A DNA stretch of 64,000 nt from Prosthecobacter debontii (GTDB taxonomy: Bacteria > Verrucomicrobiota > Verrucomicrobiia > Verrucomicrobiales > Akkermansiaceae). The position numbers and the translations under genes were made by a program. Location: the NCBI GenBank assembly GCA_945870855.1, contig CAMBTP010000001.1, positions 62,001 to 126,000 of the forward strand, written 5' to 3'. Below, one piece after another: positions 39,979-49,356 of the stretch; position 1 is the stretch's first letter; the number at the start of each line of letters is the position of its first letter. Below the pieces are notes generated by a model, which had not been told where the DNA came from, did not search any database, and saw only the letters and a list, made by a program, of their open reading frames with translations.

Positions 39979-41685
39979 ATGAGTACTGCCACCGCAGAAC
40001 CAATTAACCAAGAGCTGAGTGACCTCATCGATTCGAAATTCATGGAGTTCCGTGAAGGATCCATCGTGAAAGGCACCATCCTCGAAATCCGCCCGCAGAT
40101 CGTCCTCGTGGACATCGGCTACAAATCCGAGGGTGCGATTCCTTCCAATGAGTTCGAAGACGAGGATATCGAAATCGGCGACGAGATCGAAGTCCTTCTT
40201 GAGCGTCTTGAGAACGACGAGGGCATGGTCGTCCTTTCCAAGGAAAAGGCCGCCTACAAACAGAACTGGGACAAGATCGTCAAAGTTTACCAAGATGGCG
40301 GACTTGTCCGTGGCAAGGTCAAGGCAGTTGTCAAAGGCGGTCTCACCGTCAACGTCGGTGTCGAGGCTTTCCTCCCCGGCTCCCAAGTGGACATCATCCC
40401 ACCCAAGGATCTTTCCGAATTCGTTGGAAACATCTACGAATTCAAGATCGTCAAGGTCAACGACGAGCGCAAAAATATCGTCCTTTCCCGCCGCGAAGTC
40501 ATCGAAGCCGAGCGCTCCGAGCAACGCCAGGCGTTCCTTCAAACCGTCAAGATCGGCGACAAGGTGGTCGGTGCGATCAAGAACCTCACCGATTTCGGCG
40601 CCTTCGTCGATCTCGCCGGCATGGATGGCCTTCTCCACATTACCGACATGTCGTGGGGCCGCATCAACCATCCTTCCGAGCTGCTCCACATCGGCCAATC
40701 CGTCGATGTCGTCATCCTCGACGTGGATCGCGAGAAAGAGCGGGTTTCGCTCGGCCTCAAGCAGATGTCCGAAAACCCATGGGAAGACATCGAGCGCAAA
40801 TACCCGATCGGCCAACAGGTCAAGGGTCAGGTCACCAAGCTCCTTCCTTACGGTGCGTTCATCGAAATCGAGCGCGGCGTCGAAGGCCTTGTTCACGTTT
40901 CCGAACTCAGTTGGGTCAAGCGTATCACCCGTCCGTCCGATGTTCTCGAGATCGGTCAGGAAATCACGGCTGTCGTTCTTGGCATCAGCATCGAGGAGCA
41001 GAAAATCTCGCTCGGCGTGCGCCAGCTCGAAGGCAACCCATGGGATGAGATCGAGCTCCGCTATCCTGTCGGCGCAACGATCACCGGCCCTGTCCGTAAC
41101 CTCACTGCCTACGGCGCGTTCGTGGAGCTGGAGGAAGGCATCGACGGTATGATCCACGTCTCCGACATGTCGTGGACCCGCAAGATCAACCACCCCTCCG
41201 AAGTTCTCAAGAAGAACGACGAAATCGAGGCCATCGTCCTCGCGATCGACAAGGCGAACCAGCGCGTCTCGCTTGGCATCAAGCAAACCGAGAACGATCC
41301 ATGGTCCGCCATCGACGACCGCTTCAAGGTCGGCGATCTCGTCAAGGGCACGGTCGCCAAGATCGCCTCCTTCGGCGCGTTCGTTTCCCTCGAAGGCGAC
41401 ATCGACGGCCTCATCCACATTTCCCAGCTCAGCGAGGATCACGTGGAGAAGGTTAAGGATGTCATCAAGGTCGGAGATAGCATCGAGGCCCGCGTCATCA
41501 AAGTGGACAAGGTCGAGCGCCGCATCGGTCTCTCGATCAAGGCCGTCGGCTACTCCGAGGAGCAGCTCAAGAAGGAGAGCGCCAGCTTCGAGTCCCTCCG
41601 CCCATCCAGCGAGATGGTCGGCCTCGAACAAGCGTTCAACCTCGCCGCCGCCGCCTCCGAAGACTGGAGCCCAGGTCAGGACTAA
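39979..41685 (+). CDS. rpsA: 30S ribosomal protein S1
   Basis: 568 residues with six S1 OB-fold repeats at about 24-92, 108-172, 193-262, 278-348, 365-435 and 452-520. Typical motifs recur: GDKVVGAIKNLTDFGAFVDL, DGLLHITDMSWGRINHPSE, KEERVSLGLKQMSENPW. S1 binds mRNA leaders and docks them on the 30S subunit. The later repeats (3-6) are nearest to each other, as in other S1 proteins. The start is ATG 39979, with CAATATAT directly upstream and no Shine-Dalgarno. Two hairpins follow the stop. Confidence 0.97.
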   Translation: MSTATAEPINQELSDLIDSKFMEFREGSIVKGTILEIRPQIVLVDIGYKSEGAIPSNEFEDEDIEIGDEIEVLLERLENDEGMVVLSKEKAAYKQNWDKIVKVYQDGGLVRGKVKAVVKGGLTVNVGVEAFLPGSQVDIIPPKDLSEFVGNIYEFKIVKVNDERKNIVLSRREVIEAERSEQRQAFLQTVKIGDKVVGAIKNLTDFGAFVDLAGMDGLLHITDMSWGRINHPSELLHIGQSVDVVILDVDREKERVSLGLKQMSENPWEDIERKYPIGQQVKGQVTKLLPYGAFIEIERGVEGLVHVSELSWVKRITRPSDVLEIGQEITAVVLGISIEEQKISLGVRQLEGNPWDEIELRYPVGATITGPVRNLTAYGAFVELEEGIDGMIHVSDMSWTRKINHPSEVLKKNDEIEAIVLAIDKANQRVSLGIKQTENDPWSAIDDRFKVGDLVKGTVAKIASFGAFVSLEGDIDGLIHISQLSEDHVEKVKDVIKVGDSIEARVIKVDKVERRIGLSIKAVGYSEEQLKKESASFESLRPSSEMVGLEQAFNLAAAASEDWSPGQD

Positions 41686-41694
41686 TATTCATCC

Positions 41695-41759
41695 GGGCCG
41701 CAGTGATGCGGCCCGAGATTTTCCCCAAAGCCGGACAGGTTCGCCTGTCCGGCTTTTTC
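41695..41759 (+). terminator. Two hairpins and terminator after rpsA
   Basis: GGGCCGCA-GTGA-TGCGGCCC (41695-41714) is followed by AAGCCGGACAGG-TTCG-CCTGTCCGGCTT (41728-41755) and TTTT. The second hairpin has a stable TTCG tetraloop and acts as the terminator. It could also serve the convergent rhodanese gene. Confidence 0.9.
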
Positions 41760-41781
41760 TGTTAGTGCGATATTGTGCGGT

Positions 41782-42336
41782 TCACTCCGGCTTTGCGGGA
41801 GTAGCTCCCTGAAGCGGCAGTGCGGCGGCGCGCCATGTATCGATGCCTGCGCTGAAGATATGAATGACGTAATCCCGGCGGGCTAGTTTTTTGGCCACAT
41901 TTCTCGCTTCAGAGCATCCTCGGTTGAAACAATAAACCACTACTTTTTTTCCTTCAGTCATTGCTTTCTGGATCTCGATGTCACGCTTCTGCACCTTGGC
42001 ATCGTAGTCAGTGTGAGGCCAGTTTGTTGAGCCCGGGATGTGGTCGATCGAGTAAAAATATGGAACCCTCACATCGTAGATCAGCACGTTCCCGGATTGT
42101 TGGAGGCCGAAGAGTTCCTCCACATCGATGCTCTCTACAGCGCCGAGCTTTCGGTTGTTCGGCGGCATTTTTATTGGCTTGCTCTCGGGTTCCATAGTCG
42201 GTTTGGAAACCATTGGAGTTTCCGCCAGTGGTTTACTGGATTCGCAGGAAGCCAGCATGATGGCGATCAGGGCATAGAGTCCGGCTTTGTTAGGGAGTGA
42301 TGAGGTCACTTTGTGGGTGGATATTGGATGAAGCAT
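41782..42336 (-). CDS. Rhodanese-domain lipoprotein
   Basis: 184 residues. The N terminus ends in a lipobox, ALIAIMLASC, then a Pro-rich spacer. The rhodanese domain (about 72-178) has VLIYDVRVPYFYSIDHIPGS and the active-site Cys in VYCFNRGCSEARNVAKKLAR. As an envelope lipoprotein it would handle sulfur or act in redox repair outside the cytoplasm; this is inferred. The active-site loop has six residues, CFNRGCS, as in rhodaneses. It lies between rpsA and the release-factor-like gene and is transcribed leftwards, 12 bp from that gene. Confidence 0.88.
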   Translation of the reverse strand: MLHPISTHKVTSSLPNKAGLYALIAIMLASCESSKPLAETPMVSKPTMEPESKPIKMPPNNRKLGAVESIDVEELFGLQQSGNVLIYDVRVPYFYSIDHIPGSTNWPHTDYDAKVQKRDIEIQKAMTEGKKVVVYCFNRGCSEARNVAKKLARRDYVIHIFSAGIDTWRAAALPLQGATPAKPE

Positions 42337-42348
42337 AAAAATTAGCTT

Positions 42349-42753
42349 TTAGCTTTCCGGTGGCCTGCGGAGTGATTTTTTCTCGGAAAGCATCCGTTTG
42401 TCGGCGACCGATCGTTGTTTGGAGCGTCTTGATCGCTGACGTTTCTGGCGGCGGATTTTTTCGATTTCCTGGGTCTTGGCGGAGAGCTTGCCGTTGATGA
42501 TTGTGTCCATCTGGTCGCAGAGTTCGCGGCGGGCGAGGAAACGGTTCATCTCGCGTGAGCGCTCCAACTGGCATTTAATTGCGATACCGCTGGGCAGGTG
42601 CTTGAGGAATACGCAGTTCGAGGTCTTGTTAATTTTCTGGCCGCCCGCTCCCGAGCCACGCACGAATTTCTCCAGCAGATCCCCGGGATCGATCCCGAGC
42701 GCCGCCATGCGTTGATCGAGCGACGTCATTTTTTCCGGCGAGGGGATGTTCAT
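42349..42753 (-). CDS. Peptide chain release factor-like protein (GGQ domain only)
   Basis: 134 residues. It holds the RF-1 domain with the peptidyl-tRNA hydrolysis loop VRGSGAGGQKINKTSNCVFL. A very basic tail follows (RRQKRQRSRRSKQRSVADKR). There is no codon-recognition domain, so it belongs with ArfB/YaeJ-like or C12orf65-type ribosome-rescue proteins rather than with RF1/RF2. Such proteins release stalled nascent chains from ribosomes, using the basic tail to enter the empty mRNA channel. It is near rpsA, but this may be coincidence. ATG 42753 is used; M9 is an alternative. Confidence 0.9.
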   Translation of the reverse strand: MNIPSPEKMTSLDQRMAALGIDPGDLLEKFVRGSGAGGQKINKTSNCVFLKHLPSGIAIKCQLERSREMNRFLARRELCDQMDTIINGKLSAKTQEIEKIRRQKRQRSRRSKQRSVADKRMLSEKKSLRRPPES

Positions 42754-42819
42754 GGCATGCGGGAATTTATCAGAAAATATTTGAGAGAGTCGAAATTCCT
42801 GTGATACAATTTTTCACCA

Positions 42820-45336
42820 ATGAATCACATAGGGATTTTAAGAATGTTGCCGTGCCTACTTTTGGCGCAGGTGTGTGTGGCGGAGGTTACCGATCAGACC
42901 GCGAAATACAAGGTCGCGGCGGGATTTAAGCTGGAGAAGATTTATGATGTGCAGAAAAAGGAAGAGGGCTCATGGGTGGCTCTCACAGAGGATGGAAAAG
43001 GTAGGCTGATTGTAGCCGATCAGTATGGAAAGCTTTACCGCGTGACACCTGCTCCTCTCGCTGGTGGAGAGACCACCGTGGAGCCACTGAACATTCCTGT
43101 AGGTGGTGCGCATGGCCTGCTTTGGCATGAAGGTATGCTTTACATCGTTGTGAACGAGAAGGCACAGGTTCATCCCGTGGAGACCGGTGTGTGGATGGTG
43201 AAGGAAACGACGGACGGCTGGGAAGCTCCCAAGTTGACCATACCTATCAAGGCGGGCGGTGAGCATGGTGTGCACTCCGTCGTCCTTTCCCCAGACAAGC
43301 AATGGATCTACCTCGTGACAGGAAATTTCACAGCGCTCCCGGCGGTAACGGATTACTTCCCTGCGAAGGTATGGGATGAGGATCAGCTTCTTCCCCGCAA
43401 CCCCGATGGCAATGGCCACGCGGCAAACGTGTTCGCGCCCGGCGGGTGGATCGGGCGCTTCAAGCCCGATGGCACGTCCTTGCAACTCGTTTCGATGGGC
43501 CATCGCAATACCTTTGATGTCGCGTTCCACCAGAGCGGCGAGCTTTTCTCCTATGACGCGGATATGGAGTGGGATTTCGGGATGCCATGGTATCGCCCCA
43601 CACGAATCAACCACGTTGTCCCCGGCGGAGAAATGGGCTGGCGCAACGGCACGGGGAAATGGCCCGAATACTACGAGGACAGCATGGCTCCCGTTCTGAA
43701 CATCGGCCCTGGCTCGCCGGTTGGCTTGCTTTCCGGTAGCGGATTCAAGGCTCCCGCGAAATATCAGCAGGCGATTTATGCGTTCGACTGGACTTTCGCG
43801 ACGATCTACGCGGTGCATCTTTCACCAAATGGTTCTTCTTTTAAAGCGACGAAAGAGGAGTTCGTGGCAGGTGAGGGGCTTCCTCTAACGGATGGCATCA
43901 TCACCAAGGACGGCACTATGTATTTCGCAACAGGCGGCCGTCGCATCACTTCTGCGTTATGGCGTGTGACTTATGTCGGAAAAGAGTCTTCCGCTCCTCA
44001 GCAGGAAATTTTTGCGAAGGTAGTGGAAAGAGACAAGCTCGCGGGTTTTACCATCAACCCCGCATCCGCGAAATTTGATGAGATCTGGGAGCTTCTCGGC
44101 TCCGAGGAGCGAACCACCCGGTTCATGGCAAAGGCCGCTCTGGAGCGTCTTGCCGATACCTCATGGGCGGCTAAACTGAGCACCGAGAAGAATCCTTTGC
44201 GCATCATCAACGCGAGCATGGCTCTAGCCCGACTCAACGCAAAACCGAACCGCGATCTCCTACTCGGCGCCTTGGATCGGATTGATTGGGTGAAGCTTTC
44301 GACTCAACAGAAGCTCAACTGGCTCCGGGCGGCGGGTCTTGTGTTCATTCGCAGCGGAGAGCCGACCGATGCCGAGAAGGCCAAGATGCTGGCTAAGATC
44401 GACGCATCTTATCCCTCGAATGAGCGTTCCCTAAACTACGAGCTCGCACGGATGCTCTGTTACCTCCAGGCACCCGAGGTGGTTGGAAGAACTTTGGATA
44501 TCATGGACAAGGAACCTGCTCCCGAGCCCGAACCATGGGCGGAACTGATTTCCCGCAACGGTCAATATGGCGGCAGCATCAGCCGGATGATGCAGGATCA
44601 TCCGCCCACCGCACAGATCCACTACCTCTATTGCCTCCGTGCCGTGAAAGGGCCTTGGCAAGCTGGCGAACGGCAGCGCGTCTTCGCGTGGTTCCGCGAG
44701 GTCGAGAGTAGCAAGGGTGGCAACAGCTTCGGCAAATTCATGATCAAGATCCGCGAGCAGGTTTACGAAAACGGCACGCCCGAGGAAAAAAGGATCTATG
44801 CCGCCGATGCGAAGGCACTCGCCGGTAACCTGATGTCTGATCTCCCTAAAATCGCCGGCCCAGGCAAGGCATGGACGGTGGATGAAGTGGTGAAGCTCGC
44901 CGAATCCGGTCTCGAAGGCCGCGACAAGAAAAAGGGCGAGGATATGTACCGTGCCTCACTCTGTGCTGCCTGCCACCGCTTCGGCGCCCTCGGCGGGGCG
45001 CAAGGGCCTGATCTCAGCAACCTCGCCGGGCGGTTCACCGTCAAAGACATCGCCGAGGCGATCATTGAGCCGAGCAAGGTCATTTCCGACCAATACGGAT
45101 TCCACGCGATCACCACCGACGACGGTAAGATGACCGTCGGCAAGATCCTCGAGGAAAAGGACGAGATCCTAATCATAGCCAACAATCCCTTCGACTACTC
45201 GCAGAAGGTCGAGGTCAAGCGCTCCGATATCAAGGAGAACAAGCTCTCCGATGTTTCGCCGATGCCGTCCGGAATGATCAACCGCCTCAATCCCGAGGAA
45301 CTCAAGGATCTGCTTGCTTACCTGCTTGGGAAGTAA
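42820..45336 (+). CDS. PVC-type haem-binding CxxCH protein with propeller domain
   Basis: 838 residues, exported (signal to about AQVCVA). A propeller of the sorbosone/glucose dehydrogenase-like type covers about 30-390 (GRLIVADQYGKLYRV, GLLWHEGMLYIVVNEK, NTFDVAFHQSGELFSYDADM, HVVPGGEMGWRNGTGKWPEY). HEAT-like helices cover about 410-690. At the C terminus is CAACH (715-719) in a cytochrome c domain (QGPDLSNLAGRFTVKDI, then EPSKVISDQYGFH). It is a paralogue of the 991-residue protein but lacks the NPCBM-like insert. It is probably a periplasmic dehydrogenase; the substrate is unknown. It converges on pgsA. Confidence 0.88.
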   Translation: MNHIGILRMLPCLLLAQVCVAEVTDQTAKYKVAAGFKLEKIYDVQKKEEGSWVALTEDGKGRLIVADQYGKLYRVTPAPLAGGETTVEPLNIPVGGAHGLLWHEGMLYIVVNEKAQVHPVETGVWMVKETTDGWEAPKLTIPIKAGGEHGVHSVVLSPDKQWIYLVTGNFTALPAVTDYFPAKVWDEDQLLPRNPDGNGHAANVFAPGGWIGRFKPDGTSLQLVSMGHRNTFDVAFHQSGELFSYDADMEWDFGMPWYRPTRINHVVPGGEMGWRNGTGKWPEYYEDSMAPVLNIGPGSPVGLLSGSGFKAPAKYQQAIYAFDWTFATIYAVHLSPNGSSFKATKEEFVAGEGLPLTDGIITKDGTMYFATGGRRITSALWRVTYVGKESSAPQQEIFAKVVERDKLAGFTINPASAKFDEIWELLGSEERTTRFMAKAALERLADTSWAAKLSTEKNPLRIINASMALARLNAKPNRDLLLGALDRIDWVKLSTQQKLNWLRAAGLVFIRSGEPTDAEKAKMLAKIDASYPSNERSLNYELARMLCYLQAPEVVGRTLDIMDKEPAPEPEPWAELISRNGQYGGSISRMMQDHPPTAQIHYLYCLRAVKGPWQAGERQRVFAWFREVESSKGGNSFGKFMIKIREQVYENGTPEEKRIYAADAKALAGNLMSDLPKIAGPGKAWTVDEVVKLAESGLEGRDKKKGEDMYRASLCAACHRFGALGGAQGPDLSNLAGRFTVKDIAEAIIEPSKVISDQYGFHAITTDDGKMTVGKILEEKDEILIIANNPFDYSQKVEVKRSDIKENKLSDVSPMPSGMINRLNPEELKDLLAYLLGK

Positions 45337-45338
45337 GG

Positions 45339-45920
45339 TCAGCTGCCACGCAACAGGTAGCGTGAAGACCAGATGTAGTTCCATCCTGAAATGACCGTCA
45401 GCCCAACCGCGAGGACGAGGCTGATGGGCAGCAGCCATGCTCCGTTGGTCAGGTTGTAAAGATAGGACAGTGGCGGCTCGACCGATTCCATTTTGTCGAG
45501 CGTCAGCTTGATCATCCCGGCGATCAGATAAGTGAGTTGGAAAGCGGTTTTCCATTTCCCAAGTCTATCGGCGGCGATCACCTGTCCTGCCTCGATGGCA
45601 ATCTGTCGCAGCCCGGTAACGAGGAATTCTCGGCCCATGATCAATGTCGTAACCCACACTGGGCAGAGCCCTTCTGCCGAGAGAACTATGAAAGCGGAGC
45701 ATACCAGAATCTTGTCGGCGAGAGGATCGAGCAGTTTACCAAGGGGGGTGACTTGGTTCATTTTTCTCGCCAGCCAGCCATCCACGAAATCACTGATAGC
45801 GGCGATGATGAATAGGATCAGGGCAACGAAAAATCCCCAGGTGCTCTCCTTTGTTACGAAAAGAATAAAACCGGCGGTCAGGAAAAGGCGGGAGACGGTG
45901 ATCGCATTTGGGAGGTTCAC
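45339..45920 (-). CDS. pgsA: CDP-diacylglycerol-glycerol-3-phosphate 3-phosphatidyltransferase
   Basis: About 193 residues with four to six membrane helices. The CDP-alcohol phosphatidyltransferase motif is complete in DFVDGWLARKMNQVTPLGKL followed by LDPLADK. It makes phosphatidylglycerol phosphate, the first committed step to phosphatidylglycerol. NLPNAITVSRLF is the usual start, so I choose GTG 45920; a GTG at 45968 gives sixteen extra residues and is possible. gnd is divergent, about 100 bp away. The 3' end is 3 bp from the stop of the cytochrome gene. Confidence 0.93.
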   Translation of the reverse strand: MNLPNAITVSRLFLTAGFILFVTKESTWGFFVALILFIIAAISDFVDGWLARKMNQVTPLGKLLDPLADKILVCSAFIVLSAEGLCPVWVTTLIMGREFLVTGLRQIAIEAGQVIAADRLGKWKTAFQLTYLIAGMIKLTLDKMESVEPPLSYLYNLTNGAWLLPISLVLAVGLTVISGWNYIWSSRYLLRGS

Positions 45921-46021
45921 GCAGCGAATTTGTGAAATTGATGATGAAAAGGCAACAAGGGGTTGCACTCACTCGACAGGTTCCTTACATCCGCCTGCCG
46001 GGAATTTACCGGAACAACATT

Positions 46022-47440
46022 ATGAGCAATAGCGACTTTGGACTTATCGGACTGGCCGTAATGGGCCAGAATCTTGTTTTGAACGTGGAATCTCGGGGCT
46101 TTCAAGTCTCGGTATATAACCGCACGACTAGCGCGATGGAGGAATTCGTCGCGCAGCACCCGGATAAAAAAATCGTGGGTGAAGAAACTCTGGAGGGCTT
46201 CGTGAACTCCCTAGCCTCCCCGCGAAAAATCATGATCATGGTCAAAGCTGGCGGCCCCGTGGATGCGGTCATCGAGTCGCTCCTTCCGCTCCTCGACAAA
46301 GGCGATATCATCATCGATGGCGGTAACTCGCTCTACACAGATACTGAGCGCCGCGATAAATGGCTGGGCGACCTCGGCTTCCGCTTTATCGGCGCGGGTG
46401 TCTCTGGAGGTGAGGAGGGCGCGCGCAAAGGGCCATCCATTATGCCCGGCGGTCCCACATCAACCTGGGATGTGATGAAGCCGATTTTCGAAAGTATCTC
46501 CGCAAAAGTGGACGGCGAGCCTTGCGTGACTCACATCGGCACTGGCGGTGCAGGTCACTACGTGAAGATGATCCACAACGGCATCGAATACGGCGATATG
46601 CAGCTGATCTGCGAGGCTTACAATATCTTCAAGGCTGCGGGCTTCACTCCTGAGGAACTCGCCACCGTTTTCACTGATTGGAATAATGGCGACCTCGAAA
46701 GCTACCTGATCCAGATCACCGCAAAAATCTTCGAGCAGAACGATCCGGAAACCGGCAACGCGCTCGTGGATGTGATCCTCGACACGGCAGGCCAGAAGGG
46801 CACTGGAAAATGGACACTCATTAACGCCGTGGAAAACGCGGTTGTCATCTCCACGATCAACGCCGCAGTTGAAGCGCGCATTCTTTCCTCCATGAAAGAT
46901 AAACGCGTCACCGCCAGCGTAATTCTCCAAGGACCGAAGGCTGAGATCACCACCGACAAGAAGGATCTCGTGAAGAAAGTTCACGACGCGCTGTTCGCTT
47001 CCAAGATCATTTCTTACGCCCAAGGCCTCGATCTCATCACGGCTATGGGTGAGGAAAAAGGCTGGGGGCTCGATCTCGCAAAGATCGCCGCCATCTGGCG
47101 CGGAGGCTGCATTATCCGCGCCCGTTTCCTCAACGACATCACCGATGCTTATCGCAAGGATCCGAAGCTTAGCAACCTCATGCTTGCTCCCTTCTTCACG
47201 GACTTGCTTAACGGCTTCCAACAAAACTGGCGCGAGGTAATTTCCATCGCCACACTTGCTGGTATTCCCGTTCCTGCCTTCAGTGCCTCGCTCGGTTACT
47301 ACGATAGCTACCGCAGCGCCGTGCTCCCAGCGAACTTGCTTCAGGCTCAACGCGACTTCTTCGGTGCCCACACCTACGAGCGCACCGACAAGCCCCGCGG
47401 CGAGTTCTTCCACACCAACTGGCCGGACGTGATCGGCTGA
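46022..47440 (+). CDS. gnd: 6-phosphogluconate dehydrogenase, decarboxylating
   Basis: 472 residues, the full length of the long-chain form. It oxidises 6-phosphogluconate to ribulose 5-phosphate with NADP, in the oxidative pentose phosphate pathway. The NADP site is GLAVMGQNLVLN, with NRTT for the 2' phosphate. Further signatures are GGNSLYTDTERR, GVSGGEEGARKGPSIMPGG, HIGTGGAGHYVKMIHNGIEY (catalytic Lys) and DTAGQKGTGKW. ATG 46022 begins MSNSDFGLIGLAVMG; earlier codons do not fit. A strong terminator follows. Confidence 0.97.
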   Translation: MSNSDFGLIGLAVMGQNLVLNVESRGFQVSVYNRTTSAMEEFVAQHPDKKIVGEETLEGFVNSLASPRKIMIMVKAGGPVDAVIESLLPLLDKGDIIIDGGNSLYTDTERRDKWLGDLGFRFIGAGVSGGEEGARKGPSIMPGGPTSTWDVMKPIFESISAKVDGEPCVTHIGTGGAGHYVKMIHNGIEYGDMQLICEAYNIFKAAGFTPEELATVFTDWNNGDLESYLIQITAKIFEQNDPETGNALVDVILDTAGQKGTGKWTLINAVENAVVISTINAAVEARILSSMKDKRVTASVILQGPKAEITTDKKDLVKKVHDALFASKIISYAQGLDLITAMGEEKGWGLDLAKIAAIWRGGCIIRARFLNDITDAYRKDPKLSNLMLAPFFTDLLNGFQQNWREVISIATLAGIPVPAFSASLGYYDSYRSAVLPANLLQAQRDFFGAHTYERTDKPRGEFFHTNWPDVIG

Positions 47441-47464
47441 TTCTAAATTTTTAACTGATCAGTG

Positions 47465-47499
47465 ATCGGTCGGGATTAGTTCCGACCGATTTTTTTTTT
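47465..47499 (+). terminator. Rho-independent terminator after gnd
   Basis: Arms ATCGGTCGG (47465-47473) and CCGACCGAT (47482-47490) flank an 8-base loop and are followed by nine Ts. It lies 25 bp after the gnd stop. Confidence 0.92.
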
Positions 47500-47547
47500 G
47501 AGATTGCCCAAATCGCCGGTAAGCATCGACTGCATCACTAGGCTTCA

Positions 47548-48387
47548 TCAATCCTCTGCGGATTCACTGCGGTTTTCAGCAAGAAGCCCATGCTCGACTA
47601 GGAAGCGGTCAGCGGCGGCGATGGTCACCTCGAAATTTGAGTGGCTGACGTTAAAGTTGAAAAAGCTGTGCTCGGCTCCATTGAAGTCGAGAAGCTTGCA
47701 GCGGTTTCCACGCCATTTCATTCGGCGACAAAAGGTGGTGGCTTCCTCGAAGGATGTGACGCGGTCGGACTTGCCGTGCATGAAAAGCATGGGCGGCAGC
47801 TTGCGCCGGACGAGTCCGCTTGGACTAAACTCCTTCGCCTCTTTCGTGTTTGGAAAGCGATCGGAAAGTTGGCCTTTCGGAGTGGTGTTGAGAAGGGCGC
47901 TGAACAGCACGAGCGCCTTTGGCCTAATGGGCGTGGAAAATTGTTTGTCCTTCTGCATCGCAAGCAGCAAACACAAGAACGCGCCGCCCGCCGCCCCGCC
48001 GACGGCTATATTGTTAGAATCAATTCCGAGCAAATCCGCGTTTTCATGTAACCAAAGCAGCGCCGTGCGCGAATCTTCGATCGCCTCGATCGGCCCGGTC
48101 TGGTGCTTCGATGCTACGCGGTATTCGAAGGCAACACTCACCGCACCGCGACCTGCAAAGTGGTGGCAGTGCGGAACGAACTGCGTGACCATCGGCGTGT
48201 CCCAGAAACCTCCATGGAAAAAGGCAACTGCTGGGCGGTTTGGAACGGTGGAACCTTCGGGAGCGAAGACGTGTGCCAGTAGATCAATCCCATCCTTGTT
48301 CGAGAAAATATAGGTGGAGGCCGATTTCAGGATCTCCTTGTCACGCGACTCACCGATGGGCGCGACCTTCTGCAAAATTTGGCTCAT
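47548..48387 (-). CDS. Alpha/beta hydrolase-like protein lacking the Ser nucleophile
   Basis: 279 residues of the esterase/lipase (BD-FAE, HSL-like) type. The oxyanion loop is AVAFFHGGFWDTP (HGG, 58-60), the acid is likely in MHGKSDRVTSFEEA and the His in NGAEHSFFNFN. The nucleophile elbow, normally GGSAGG, reads GGAAGG (130-135): the codon at the Ser position is GCG, one base from TCG. It is either a pseudoenzyme or contains a sequencing error. The rest of the fold is complete and undamaged, and there is no signal peptide. It converges on gnd and is divergent from the secreted hypothetical. Confidence 0.8.
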   Translation of the reverse strand: MSQILQKVAPIGESRDKEILKSASTYIFSNKDGIDLLAHVFAPEGSTVPNRPAVAFFHGGFWDTPMVTQFVPHCHHFAGRGAVSVAFEYRVASKHQTGPIEAIEDSRTALLWLHENADLLGIDSNNIAVGGAAGGAFLCLLLAMQKDKQFSTPIRPKALVLFSALLNTTPKGQLSDRFPNTKEAKEFSPSGLVRRKLPPMLFMHGKSDRVTSFEEATTFCRRMKWRGNRCKLLDFNGAEHSFFNFNVSHSNFEVTIAAADRFLVEHGLLAENRSESAED

Positions 48388-48477
48388 AACTTGGATAATA
48401 GAACGGAGACTAAAACGCCCGCGCTCGCACGGATTTGTTTGTTGTGATTCTGGGCTGATTGTCCAATCGTTTCGTCC

Positions 48478-49356
48478 ATGAACTGCTATATTTTGGCTTT
48501 ATCCCTCATTTTGACGGCCATCTGTCACGCTCAGGAGGATCTGAAGGCGAATTTGGAAAAAACCTACGGCATCTGGCGGACGGCGCTCATCAATAAGGAT
48601 GCGGCGACTTGGCAACGTGTCACCGCTCCGCATCGCAGCATGGAAGTGAAGAACCGGATTCTTTCTGAGAAACGTGCCTTCCCCGCCACGATTTTCGATC
48701 TTCCCGCGCCGCCTCCCGCTCTTGGCGGCCTCAAATTTCTTGAGGCGAAGCAGAATGGTGCGACCGCGAAGTCCGCCTATTTTGGTAAAGTCGATTTCGG
48801 GGTGGGCGGTGAACCCACGGATAACATGCTGGTTCTCTCATTTGTCCGCGGTGCGGGCGGATGGCTGTATGACAAGGCGGACTTTGTGAATCTCACCGCG
48901 TTACCTGATGTCCGCACTGAACTGGCGGCGGGGGATCTTTCCTATCTCCGCGGAGTGCCAGAGGCTCAGCCTTCGGGTGTGGTGCCGCTTACGCCGATCG
49001 CCGCCAACCCAGCTACGACGATCGCAAAAGTCTATGTCTTCAGTCCCGGTCGTGAGGTGCAGGTGCAGGTAAATAAAATCAGCCGACACCGCTTCGCGAA
49101 TGCCAAGGAGGCTGAGATTGTGATTGGCGGTGCACAACAAGGACTCAACGAGGTCCAGTATTCGATCCGTAAATTGGAGGGAGGAACAGGGGAGGAGGCA
49201 CTTACTATCCGCGTTTATCTGATGTCCGAAGTCTCAGGGACGAAGCCCATCAAAGCGTTCGAGTATCAGGTTCTTGAAAAAGGGAAGTTCGACCCTCACG
49301 GAACGGGCAATTTTCATCTCGATGCCGCCACGGTTAGGAAACTCATAGGAAAATGA
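48478..49356 (+). CDS. Secreted hypothetical protein
   Basis: 292 residues with signal peptide MNCYILALSLILTAICHA. The first half (EKTYGIWRTALINKDAATWQ, RVTAPHRSME) resembles an NTF2/SnoaL-like start, as in DUF4440 proteins. The second half (ATTIAKVYVFSPGREVQVQV, VQYSIRKLEGGTGEEALTIR) looks like a beta-sandwich. No catalytic residues can be named. Its stop overlaps the start of a small gene (ATGA), so the pair is probably co-translated. Confidence 0.8.
   Translation: MNCYILALSLILTAICHAQEDLKANLEKTYGIWRTALINKDAATWQRVTAPHRSMEVKNRILSEKRAFPATIFDLPAPPPALGGLKFLEAKQNGATAKSAYFGKVDFGVGGEPTDNMLVLSFVRGAGGWLYDKADFVNLTALPDVRTELAAGDLSYLRGVPEAQPSGVVPLTPIAANPATTIAKVYVFSPGREVQVQVNKISRHRFANAKEAEIVIGGAQQGLNEVQYSIRKLEGGTGEEALTIRVYLMSEVSGTKPIKAFEYQVLEKGKFDPHGTGNFHLDAATVRKLIGK

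Noticed and set aside
39796..41631. A 611-codon open frame on the minus strand
   Set aside because: It is antisense to rpsA, which is a certain gene. Its sequence is Asp/Glu/Leu-rich mirror-image coding typical of a GC-rich shadow frame.
46460..47413. A 317-codon minus-strand frame
   Set aside because: Antisense to gnd; shadow frame.
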